Shown here in pieces: positions 39,385-45,624 of a stretch of DNA of 45,624 bases. The stretch is taken from positions 1 to 45,624 of the IMG/VR virus record IMGVR_UViG_3300009514_000043; one strand, 5' to 3'. Position 1 is the first letter of the stretch. Every line of letters begins with the position of its first letter. Made by a program: the position numbers and the translations under genes. The notes beneath the pieces were generated by a model. That model ran no database searches. It had not been told where the DNA came from and worked only from the letters and a program-made list of their open reading frames with translations. Origin of the DNA: a virus.

Positions 39385-40142
39385 TGGCCGTAGGCCCCGC
39401 CGGTCTGGCTCTGCTCCTTGCCGTTCCACTTGTAGGCGGAGGAGTAGCTGGTCAGGTTGACGTAGGCCTTGCCGTTGTACTCCTTGAGCTTCTTGCGCAG
39501 AGGCGGCCCGACGAACTTGTTGGCGACCGGCATGTAGTATTCGGTCGGCTCACCCCGGCCCCGTGTTATTTGCTTGTCGATCTTGCGGAGTGCGATGGTC
39601 GTCGCCGTGGTCTTGACCACTTGGTAGTAGTCGAGGTTCGTCTGGTCGTAACCCCACTTGGAGTAGAAGATGTCGCCGACGATGACCGCGGAAGCGACCT
39701 TCATCACCCGTGGCGACTTGCTCCCGCCGAACTGCTGGAAGTCGTAGGGCTCGACGAGCAGCTTGCCATACCGACCGAACTGGACGATGACCCGCGGCTC
39801 CTCGTAGGCACCCGGCCCGAGCTGGTCGAGCATGGCCGCACTCGGCGTGCCCATCGTCTCCATGCCGAGGACCACCCCCTCGACGCCAGCAGGCACCTTC
39901 ACCGCCCGGCCCTTGTCGTTGTCGAACAAGGTGCCGAACATCAGCACGACCTTCTCCCCCTTGCGAGGGAGTGCCGCTGCAAGGAACCGCATGGCCAGCT
40001 TATCGATGGCCGAGGCGATGCGCTCGGGCACGTACCGGGGCGGCTCCGCCGCCATGCGAAGCAACGGCAGCAGGAGGGGCCGCAATGGTGGGTGGTCCGC
40101 GGCCAGCTTCTTGAGTTCCTGCCGCAATGGTGTCGTGCTCAT
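39381..40142 (-). CDS. Conserved-type phage protein with WGYDQTN motif (253 residues)
   Basis: ATG at 40142 with GGAGG 5 nt upstream. Around residues 155-185 is VGDIFYSKWGYDQTNLDYYQ followed by V and short strands (TIALRKID). I have the impression that a WGY[DE]QTN...FYQV phrase recurs in phage and bacterial proteins of unknown function, where it forms a small beta barrel; no function is established to my knowledge. The N-terminal 60 residues are helical and basic, and the middle contains a strand-rich unit (VVLMFGTLF, EEPRVIVQFGRYGKLLVEPY). The C-terminus is Lys/Tyr-rich (KYNGKAYVNLTSYSSAYKW-like). It is convergent with the acidic protein gene, their stops overlapping at CTAG, so no terminator fits between them. 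Confidence 0.7.
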   Translation of the reverse strand: MSTTPLRQELKKLAADHPPLRPLLLPLLRMAAEPPRYVPERIASAIDKLAMRFLAAALPRKGEKVVLMFGTLFDNDKGRAVKVPAGVEGVVLGMETMGTPSAAMLDQLGPGAYEEPRVIVQFGRYGKLLVEPYDFQQFGGSKSPRVMKVASAVIVGDIFYSKWGYDQTNLDYYQVVKTTATTIALRKIDKQITRGRGEPTEYYMPVANKFVGPPLRKKLKEYNGKAYVNLTSYSSAYKWNGKEQSQTGGAYGH

Positions 40143-40166
40143 CGGTGCCTCCGTGTCCTACCTCCC

Positions 40167-40178
40167 CCCGAGTATTGG
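40167..40178 (-). promoter_or_regulatory. Candidate promoter box CCAATACTCGGG
   Basis: Minus-strand CCAATACTCGGG, 25 nt upstream of the WGYDQTN gene, in the 110 nt divergent gap. It matches the pattern CxATACxTCxG of the boxes at 3621-3632 and 36620-36631 with one position missing. Confidence 0.3.
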
Positions 40179-40252
40179 CTAGAAAACGGGGCTCAAAAAC
40201 TAGGGACGGCCAGTAGTAGAGGCAGAAGGGACAACCAACTTCGGAGGACCCC

Positions 40253-40501
40253 ATGGAGCTACCGCACTTCCTGTCAGACCTCGACGAGATGATCGCCGGG
40301 CTTGTGGCTCGGGAGCAGCGGAACATCGAAGCCGTCAGGGCGTTGGACCGCGAGCTGACCCCCGAGGAGAACGCCCGCTTTGAGGTGGGCTGGGGCTTCA
40401 TCCGCGACCAACTCATGGACCTCCGCAAGATGCGGGAATGGTGGGCCAAAGGCCAGCCCATGTACCGCAAGACCGAGAAGATGCTGGAGGACGCGAAATG
40501 A
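40253..40501 (+). CDS. Small uncharacterised helical protein (82 residues)
   Basis: ATG at 40253 with a strong GGAGG 5 nt upstream. The protein is almost entirely helical and charged (LDEMIAGLVAREQRNIEAVR, LTPEENARFEVGWGFIRDQL, MDLRKMREWWAKGQPMYRKT), probably a two-helix hairpin or coiled coil. No family is recognised. It is the first gene of a four-gene plus-strand run (to 41972) divergent from the WGYDQTN gene, and its TGA overlaps the ATG of the next gene (ATGA). Confidence 0.7.
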   Translation: MELPHFLSDLDEMIAGLVAREQRNIEAVRALDRELTPEENARFEVGWGFIRDQLMDLRKMREWWAKGQPMYRKTEKMLEDAK

Positions 40502-40824
40502 CAACCGATTCGATGAGGCAGGTGACGACCCCTGCGGACATCCCCGAGGGTCCGCACTTCGCCGTGCTGGTCTACAAGACCGAGACGCAGCACATCCCCG
40601 GAGACGAGCGCAGCCGGACCCATCCGGGGCACGGCTACCCTGCCCACACCGTCACCACCACGACCTATGAGCACTGGGTCACCTGCGACGAAGCCGCACT
40701 CCAGAGCAAGGTGACGGAACTCTCGGCGGTCCCGAAGTACGGCAGGAGCCTGCCCGTCTTCGCGGTCCTGAAGGTCGAGCGAAAGCTCACCGTGACCACT
40801 ACCACGACCGTGGGCATCGGCTAG
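40498..40824 (+). CDS. Small uncharacterised protein (108 residues)
   Basis: Start at 40498 from the ATGA overlap with the preceding gene. The middle has strand-like, Thr/His-rich stretches (PHFAVLVYKTETQHIPGDER, HTVTTTTYEHWVTCDEAALQ) and ends with a basic then Thr-rich tail (VFAVLKVERKLTVTTTTTVG). The alternating V/T pattern suggests a small beta protein. No family is recognised and no signal peptide is seen. Confidence 0.65.
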   Translation: MTTDSMRQVTTPADIPEGPHFAVLVYKTETQHIPGDERSRTHPGHGYPAHTVTTTTYEHWVTCDEAALQSKVTELSAVPKYGRSLPVFAVLKVERKLTVTTTTTVGIG

Positions 40825-40840
40825 ATGTGGGTTGAATGAC

Positions 40841-41065
40841 ATGAGCGACTTCAGACAACTCGTCGAGTGGCTGCGGGACCGGCAAGGGCAAGACCCGGAT
40901 GTTGAGGAGACGACCTACGGTTGGCGATTGTCCCTTGGGGACCTGCGCGTGGAGTGGGACCTGCACGACGACTTCACGTTCCACGTCATCAACCGAGGCA
41001 CGGCCAAGCAGGAGAACCTCACCCTTGAGGAGGTGAAAGATGAGATCCTTGGCTGGTTTACCTGA
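40841..41065 (+). CDS. Small uncharacterised acidic protein (74 residues)
   Basis: The ATG at 40841 is preferred over a TTG three codons upstream; neither has a strong ribosome site, so translation may depend on the upstream gene 16 nt away. The protein is acidic with a beta-looking core (YGWRLSLGDLRVEWDLHDDF, TFHVINRG) and a C-terminal helix (LTLEEVKDEILGWF). No family is recognised. Its 3' end overlaps the next gene by 26 nt and provides that gene's AGGAGG ribosome site. Confidence 0.62.
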   Translation: MSDFRQLVEWLRDRQGQDPDVEETTYGWRLSLGDLRVEWDLHDDFTFHVINRGTAKQENLTLEEVKDEILGWFT

Positions 41066-41972
41066 GATGCCCAGCGTCTGGGTCATCAACGGGACGGTGA
41101 CCACCACCCACGCTGTTCCCTTGGCTCGGGTGGAGCATGAAGGCCAGACCTTCATCACCGCCAGCGACATGGGGGTCTACATCAGCCACCCCCTGCTCAA
41201 CCTGTTCACGGGCAAGACCGAAGAGATCTGGCTCACCAAAGAGCAACAGGACCAGTACAGGGTTCGGAATGACGAGGGCGCCCCGCATGACCGGACGTTT
41301 GAACTGCCCTCCATCGGGTTGCCCAACTACACCGAGATCCGACAGTCCACCGCACCCCGCATTGAGGGGTTCACCCGCCCTGATAGCGCCAGTAGGGTCA
41401 TCCAAGACCACGGGGGCCATTGGTGGGCTGGATCGGTGGAGCGCATGTCCGTTCGGCCCTACTACATCCGCCGTGGAAAACATGAGCCCCCGCAGTTGGC
41501 CTTCCTCCTCCCGTACCTGCGGTATCTCGGTGCAGACGATGCCGAACTGTGGGTGCCAGTATGGCACCACCGGAACGACCAGAAGGACCGTCTGACCCTC
41601 TGCACCCGCGAGGTGAGCAAGGTCATCGGCGAGGTGGGGGTCTGGGGCTTCTACTACCCACAGGCGACCGCCCGGCATGATGAGGCGCTGGCCCGCAAGG
41701 AGGCCATGAAGGTCGCCCAATCGCAGGTTGTCGCCTTCGACACTCAGATGACTGCTCTGCGCCAGAAACTGGAGGACACCAACGTCCAGTTGAAGACGGC
41801 AGAGGCGGCTCTCACCGTAGCCACCCGGAAGGCTGATGAGGCTGAGGCCGCGCTGAGCACTGCGAGGCTGAAACAAAAGCTCGCTGCCGCCGAGGAACGC
41901 TGTCGTGAGCTAGAAGCAGACCTGCTTGCTGCTCGATCAGGGAAACGGGGCCTCAACTGGAGCAGCGTCTGA
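41040..41972 (+). CDS. Uncharacterised protein with C-terminal coiled coil (310 residues)
   Basis: The ATG at 41040 is supported by AGGAGG 6 nt upstream inside the preceding gene; a second ATG at 41067 lacks such a site. Residues 10-210 are a mixed, Trp/His-rich domain (VWVINGTVTTTHAVPLARVE, GGHWWAGSVERMSVRPYYIR, DAELWVPVWHHRNDQKDR). Residues about 215-300 are a long heptad coiled coil (DTQMTALRQKLEDTNVQLKT, LAAAEERCRELEADLLAARS). No enzyme motif is recognised. It ends the plus-strand run and is followed by an AT-rich non-coding stretch with a possible terminator. Confidence 0.72.
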   Translation: MRSLAGLPEMPSVWVINGTVTTTHAVPLARVEHEGQTFITASDMGVYISHPLLNLFTGKTEEIWLTKEQQDQYRVRNDEGAPHDRTFELPSIGLPNYTEIRQSTAPRIEGFTRPDSASRVIQDHGGHWWAGSVERMSVRPYYIRRGKHEPPQLAFLLPYLRYLGADDAELWVPVWHHRNDQKDRLTLCTREVSKVIGEVGVWGFYYPQATARHDEALARKEAMKVAQSQVVAFDTQMTALRQKLEDTNVQLKTAEAALTVATRKADEAEAALSTARLKQKLAAAEERCRELEADLLAARSGKRGLNWSSV

Positions 41973-42157
41973 CCCCACTTTTGACTAACTGAACAAACAC
42001 GAACGGTTGTTCATTTCATTTCATTTTGAGAGGTTAGGTGGGTGATTGGGGAGTCTTCGCACTAGGGGCGAAACCGCATTTCGATAGTAATTTTGACTGA
42101 CTTGTTCAGTGGTTTCAGGTAGCGGACTGGAACTCATCGAACAATGAAGCATCCTTT
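41973..42157. other. AT-rich intergenic stretch with repeated GAACAA / TTTTGACT elements
   Basis: The most AT-rich non-coding piece of the window, between the converging 310-residue gene and the sheath gene. TTTTGACT occurs at 41979-41986 and 42091-42098, each followed by A/GACT. GAACAA occurs at 41991-41996 and 42139-42144, and inverted (TTGTTC) at 42007-42012 and 42102-42107. These could be protein-binding iterons, an operator array or debris of an inserted element. No tRNA fold or open gene was found here. Confidence 0.4.
41990..42027 (+). terminator. Possible transcription terminator of the plus-strand gene run
   Basis: A perfect 7-base inverted repeat TGAACAA (41990-41996) / TTGTTCA (42007-42013) with a 10-base loop is followed by the T-rich tail TTTCATTTCATTTT. 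It lies 18 nt after the 310-residue gene. The stem is AT-rich and weak for a GC-rich genome, so an operator function is an equal alternative. Confidence 0.35.
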
Positions 42158-42291
42158 TTACATTGCCCCACCACCCGCCCTCCCGACCCATTGGCTGTCA
42201 CGATGCAACACACCAGCCTCCACCAGACGACCCGTCAAATAGGAGACATCAGTGTAAGGCTCGTCTTCGGTCACCTCGAAGTAAATTGGGA
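42158..42291 (-). other. Out-of-frame coding-like extension after the sheath stop
   Basis: In the -1 frame relative to the sheath, reading continues past the sheath TAG (42292-42294) for about 45 codons to a TAA at 42158. The translation looks protein-like (VKFVVPIYFEVTEDEPYTDV, GRLVEAGVLHRDSQW). No ATG is present; the first usable start is GTG at 42274, giving 38 residues without a ribosome site. It is either a small gene whose start has been lost or is non-standard, or a frameshift extension of the sheath, or chance. Confidence 0.25.
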
Positions 42292-45200
42292 CTACAAACT
42301 TGACCGCATGTGGAACCGCAGCACGATGTAGAGCAGCGGGAAGATGGGCTGGTAGAAGGCCTCGACGTTGGCCGTGGTCGGGTCTTCCGGGTCCACGTTG
42401 GCCTTGAGGCCGGTGTAGATGGCGATGATGTTCTGCTTGATGAGCGTCTGCATCATCTTCGCCAGCCGACCCTCGACCTGCGAGAGCACCCCCGGCAGGA
42501 ACTTGAGCCCGATGAACTGGTCCAGCGTGGACCGGCTCGACTGCTGCACATGGTCCGCGATGAGACGGATGGTCGGGATCTTCAGCAGCGCGTAGCTGTC
42601 CTGATGGGGCTGGATGGTCGTCAGGCCGTGGCGGACCTGAATGAACGGGGGCTTGTCGTCCAGCACCGTGATGCCCGCCACCGCGAGCTGGTTCTGCTGC
42701 ACGGCATCGAGCTGCCGGGCGAGCTGGGTCGGGCCGATCAGCCGACGCCGCGTCCACGGGGACGCCACGTCGAAGTTGGGCGACACCACCGAACCAGCCA
42801 GCATCGCCGCGAGCATCGGGCCGTCGATCAGGTGCTCCTGAGTCGAGCCGTCCGAGTTCTCGATGTCGATGAGGGCCATGTCCGGGTAGACCAGCCGCAT
42901 CCGGTCGTTGCCGAGCGTCTGCGCCAGCGTCTTGGCCTGAGCCTCCGTCGAGCCCGCCGCCATCCCGATGATGGAGGTGCGCTCGTTGCGGTAGCGGATG
43001 GACGACTGGATGTCGTTGCTCCGAGCCAGAAGCTGGAACAGTTGCGTCGAGTCGCCCTTGAGCGGCAGCACCATGTCCGGCGTGATGTGGCCGGGCAGCA
43101 CCCCCTCCAGCTCGGTGATGGCCGAGACGTAGGTGGTGGTCGAGGCGAAGTTGCTCTGGTCCGCCCGCGGCACCTGCTTCACGCCAACCAGCACCGCCCC
43201 GTTGATCATCGCGAGGTAGGCCGCCAGCGAGACGGGGTTCTCCGGGTGGATGGCCCCGTAGGCCGCGATGATGGACGACATCTTCGTGAAGAAGGCCGTC
43301 GTGAAGTCCTGCTTCTGGTAGACGTAGCTCGCGTAGTAGATGCCCCCGATGCTGGGCTCCTCGCCCCCACGCGGGTACGTCTGCACGATGGCCGTGTCGC
43401 CCGCCCCCACACCGGAGGTGTTGGACACCTTCATCTCGACGCCGGGCAGCGACCGGACCGGGATGTTGGCATCCGTGGTGACGGTCTGGCGGACCTCGAA
43501 CTGGAAGGTCGCACCCGCCGGGTAGGCGATCCACGGACCCGCCGGGTTGTCGTGCCAGCCACGCGGCAGGAGGGTGAAGGTCAGGCCCGTCACCGCGTCG
43601 CGGTAGGTCTGGCCGATGACCCCATCCTGCCCAGTGCCCGCGTTGAGCACCGAGTCGTCCGCCGAACCGGACCCGCTCACCGCGTCCGAGGACGTGACGA
43701 AGAATCCATTCATCGCGGCTTCGCCCGAGCTGCCCGCGAGGGCCAGCTCGTCGATGCCCGTGCCGACGAACAGCCACGAGCGCGTCGTGGCGTCCAGCAG
43801 GGAGATGACCGAGCCGGTGCCGTAGTCGGTCGCCGCCGGACCCGCCGAGGAGATGTAGAGGAACTTCCGAGCCGCGGAGTCCTGCACCACCTTGGCCACA
43901 GCCTGCCCGGCGAAGTTCGCCGCAGCGACCACCGAGTTGAAGTCGTGCAGGTAGCTGCTGAGGCTCGCGATCTCACGGTGCGAGTTCAGGCAGGAGGCCA
44001 GAACCTCAGCCGTGACCAGCGTGCGGGAGCCCACCGTGCCCTCGACGAAGCCGAGGAGCGAGTTGGCCGACCCACCGCCGATGACGACCCGACCGCTCTC
44101 GTGGAACGTCGGGCTGGTGATGCGGATGCCCGCACCCTCCGCCGTCACGATGCCCGCCGCCTGCACCGCTGCCAGAGCGCCGAACGGGGCCCCCGGCAGA
44201 GCGCCGATGGCCGTCTGGATCTGGAGGATGATGCGGTCACCAGCCGCCGCGGCGATGCCGAGGATGTTGACCGTGCCCGCCGCAGCCGCCGCGAAGTTCA
44301 CCGTGACCGGCTGTCCGTCCAACGTGAACTGGAAGACGTTGTTCGCGGGCTGCGCCCCCGTGCCGTCGTAGAAGGTGACCTGCGGTTCGCCCGCGATGTT
44401 GGTGCCGCCAGCGAAGCCGACCCGACCGAGGACCGAAGCCGCCAGCACCGTGCCGCCGGGGGCCGCCTCGCCGTACTCGCCGTTGCTGATCCCCGCCTTC
44501 TCGTTGCCCGAACCCGCCCCGATGAGGAGCTGGCACTGGCTGACTGCATCCCGAGCGTGGATCGAGACTCCACCGGGCTGGATGCGGTTGCGGAGGATGA
44601 GCCGGTCGTAGTTGTACTGACCCGTGGCCGCCGGAACTTGCAGGCGGTAGCCCTTGGCGATGCCCGCATCGACCACCGGGCCGGTGCCGTGGTTGCTGCC
44701 AATGATGAGCTTGGTCTGGAGGCCTGCCGCCGCCGAGACATCGAACCCGGCGAGGACGCCGAGGTCATCCACAGCCGCACCCTGAGCGACGATCTCCAGA
44801 TAGGCCGAAGAATCGAGGGCCGGGGGCTGGAAGTGGACCTGAAGGCGACCGTCACCGTCCGCCGAGAAGATCCAGTCGGAGCCCTCAAGGCCCGCGGGCA
44901 CGCCGTTGAGCTGCGACCCACCCGCCGGGGGCGTGTCGAAGGTGTGCCCACCCACCGGGGTGGCACCGCGGTAGGCGACGTTCAGCGCCGTCGCCAAGTC
45001 GGCGACGGAGGCGTGGAGGGCCGCCACGGTGGCGTTGAGCTGGAGAGCCGCATTCACGTTGCCGAGGACGCGCACGGTGATGGTGTCGAACCCGGCACCG
45101 CCGGACAGGTCGATGGGGCCGTTGAAGCGCGTCGCGCTCTTGAGGACCGGCATCGTGTCCGGGTTGTAGAGCCGGTAGGGGTCCGTCGCGTTGAAGGCGT

Positions 45201-45624
45201 TCACCCCGTCGATGACCGCCGTGAGGGTCACGACGCCCGTGGTGGCGTTGTAGGCCTGCACCGTCCCGACCGAACCGGGGGTGATGGCCGCAGCCAGCCC
45301 GACCACAACCCGCCAACCGACGTAGTAGTCGTCGATGCTGCTGCGGACCGCGGCGGCCAGCTCGAAGGAGCTGGTGGAGAGGCCGCCCGCCCCCGCGACA
45401 CCGACGTGGCCGTCCGCCGCCTCGTTGATGTACTGGGCGATGGTCTGGATGTCGGTGTTGGCCACCGCAGGCACGGAGGCTGTGACCTCCACACCGTCCA
45501 CGGTGAGGATGATCTGCTCGGTCCCACCCGTGAAGTCCGCCACGTCGTAGTCGATGCCGTCCGGGTAGACGACCGGCTCACCGACAAAGTGGGCCATGAC
45601 CCCGCCGACCAGCGGGTTCGGGGT
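42292..45624 (-). CDS. Tail sheath protein, oversized (5' end outside window)
   Basis: At least 1110 residues are visible. An internal ATG at 45597 exists, but the frame is open to the window edge and that ATG has no ribosome site, so the true start is probably outside. The C-terminal 350 residues are clear sheath: SIRYRNERTSIIGMAAG, then DVASPWTRRRLIGPTQLARQ, GITVLDDKPPFIQVRHGLTT and a final helix set (VEGRLAKMMQTLIKQNIIAI). The N-terminal two-thirds is beta-rich and contains two or three inserted units (about 44030-44350, 44730-45095 and possibly 45290-45530) that would decorate the outside of the sheath. Typical sheath proteins have 400-700 residues, so this one is about twice normal size. 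It contracts on triggering and drives the tube through the envelope. Confidence 0.85.
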   Translation of the reverse strand, partial: TPNPLVGGVMAHFVGEPVVYPDGIDYDVADFTGGTEQIILTVDGVEVTASVPAVANTDIQTIAQYINEAADGHVGVAGAGGLSTSSFELAAAVRSSIDDYYVGWRVVVGLAAAITPGSVGTVQAYNATTGVVTLTAVIDGVNAFNATDPYRLYNPDTMPVLKSATRFNGPIDLSGGAGFDTITVRVLGNVNAALQLNATVAALHASVADLATALNVAYRGATPVGGHTFDTPPAGGSQLNGVPAGLEGSDWIFSADGDGRLQVHFQPPALDSSAYLEIVAQGAAVDDLGVLAGFDVSAAAGLQTKLIIGSNHGTGPVVDAGIAKGYRLQVPAATGQYNYDRLILRNRIQPGGVSIHARDAVSQCQLLIGAGSGNEKAGISNGEYGEAAPGGTVLAASVLGRVGFAGGTNIAGEPQVTFYDGTGAQPANNVFQFTLDGQPVTVNFAAAAAGTVNILGIAAAAGDRIILQIQTAIGALPGAPFGALAAVQAAGIVTAEGAGIRITSPTFHESGRVVIGGGSANSLLGFVEGTVGSRTLVTAEVLASCLNSHREIASLSSYLHDFNSVVAAANFAGQAVAKVVQDSAARKFLYISSAGPAATDYGTGSVISLLDATTRSWLFVGTGIDELALAGSSGEAAMNGFFVTSSDAVSGSGSADDSVLNAGTGQDGVIGQTYRDAVTGLTFTLLPRGWHDNPAGPWIAYPAGATFQFEVRQTVTTDANIPVRSLPGVEMKVSNTSGVGAGDTAIVQTYPRGGEEPSIGGIYYASYVYQKQDFTTAFFTKMSSIIAAYGAIHPENPVSLAAYLAMINGAVLVGVKQVPRADQSNFASTTTYVSAITELEGVLPGHITPDMVLPLKGDSTQLFQLLARSNDIQSSIRYRNERTSIIGMAAGSTEAQAKTLAQTLGNDRMRLVYPDMALIDIENSDGSTQEHLIDGPMLAAMLAGSVVSPNFDVASPWTRRRLIGPTQLARQLDAVQQNQLAVAGITVLDDKPPFIQVRHGLTTIQPHQDSYALLKIPTIRLIADHVQQSSRSTLDQFIGLKFLPGVLSQVEGRLAKMMQTLIKQNIIAIYTGLKANVDPEDPTTANVEAFYQPIFPLLYIVLRFHMRSSL

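Noticed and set aside
38035-39429. Minus-strand open frame of 464 codons
   Set aside because: Antisense to the acidic protein gene and out of frame with the PLD gene; the acidic gene has a strong ribosome site and the PLD gene a complete HKD motif.
40000-40842. Minus-strand open frame of 280 codons
   Set aside because: Covers the divergent promoter gap and the antisense of two small genes that have strong ribosome sites and coupled starts.
1-45624. tRNA genes, CRISPR arrays, insertion sequences or a lysogeny attachment site
   Set aside because: All gaps were scanned by eye; no cloverleaf, regular spacer array, transposase, integrase or long terminal repeat was seen.

Overview
The window reads as part of the virion gene region of a large contractile-tailed (myovirus-type) bacteriophage with a GC-rich genome. 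The evidence is a nearly complete set of contractile-tail genes, almost all on the minus strand: tail sheath, tail tube, two chaperone-like proteins, tape measure, two tube-initiator-like proteins, baseplate hub, spike, a gp25-like wedge protein and a baseplate J-like protein. Coding is dense, with many ATGA/GTGA stop-start overlaps and strong Shine-Dalgarno sequences. GC-rich codon use leaves long antisense reading frames open, and these are shadows. The host cannot be named from the sequence. No capsid, terminase, lysis or replication genes are visible, so a phage-derived contractile injection system is not strictly excluded, but the HNH endonuclease makes a phage more likely.

Layout, read in the direction of minus-strand transcription (right to left). 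A large sheath gene (42292 to the right edge, 5' end outside the window) comes first. It is separated from the tube gene by an island of about 5.7 kb (36574-42291) with genes on both strands. The island holds a tandem-HTH protein, an HNH endonuclease, a phospholipase-D-fold nuclease, an acidic winged-helix-like protein, a protein with a WGYDQTN motif and four small plus-strand genes. The tail cassette then continues: tube (35707-36573), a non-coding gap with two matching hairpins, two tail-assembly-chaperone-like genes, the tape measure protein, two paralogous tube-initiator/cap-like proteins, a 1715-residue hub with an inserted M15-type peptidase, an 803-residue spike and a small hydrophobic Gly/Ala-rich protein. 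After these come a giant 3767-residue virion protein, an 84-residue protein, a 1005-residue protein and a 315-residue protein, then the gp25-like baseplate protein and the J-like protein that runs off the left edge.

Most of the genes form one late assembly programme: sheath and tube build the contractile tail, the tape measure sets its length, hub and spike form the piercing tip with its own peptidoglycan peptidase, and gp25-like and J-like proteins form the wedge. The less ordinary points are these. (1) A recurring beta domain ending in an LGF-type motif appears in the sheath, the gp25-like protein and the giant protein. (2) The peptidase is embedded inside the hub. (3) The 3767-residue protein sits between spike and wedge genes. 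(4) The HNH gene has apparently displaced the 3' end of the PLD gene, and a fossil of the old PLD tail survives on the other side. (5) A minus-strand CTATAC-type box may be a late promoter.
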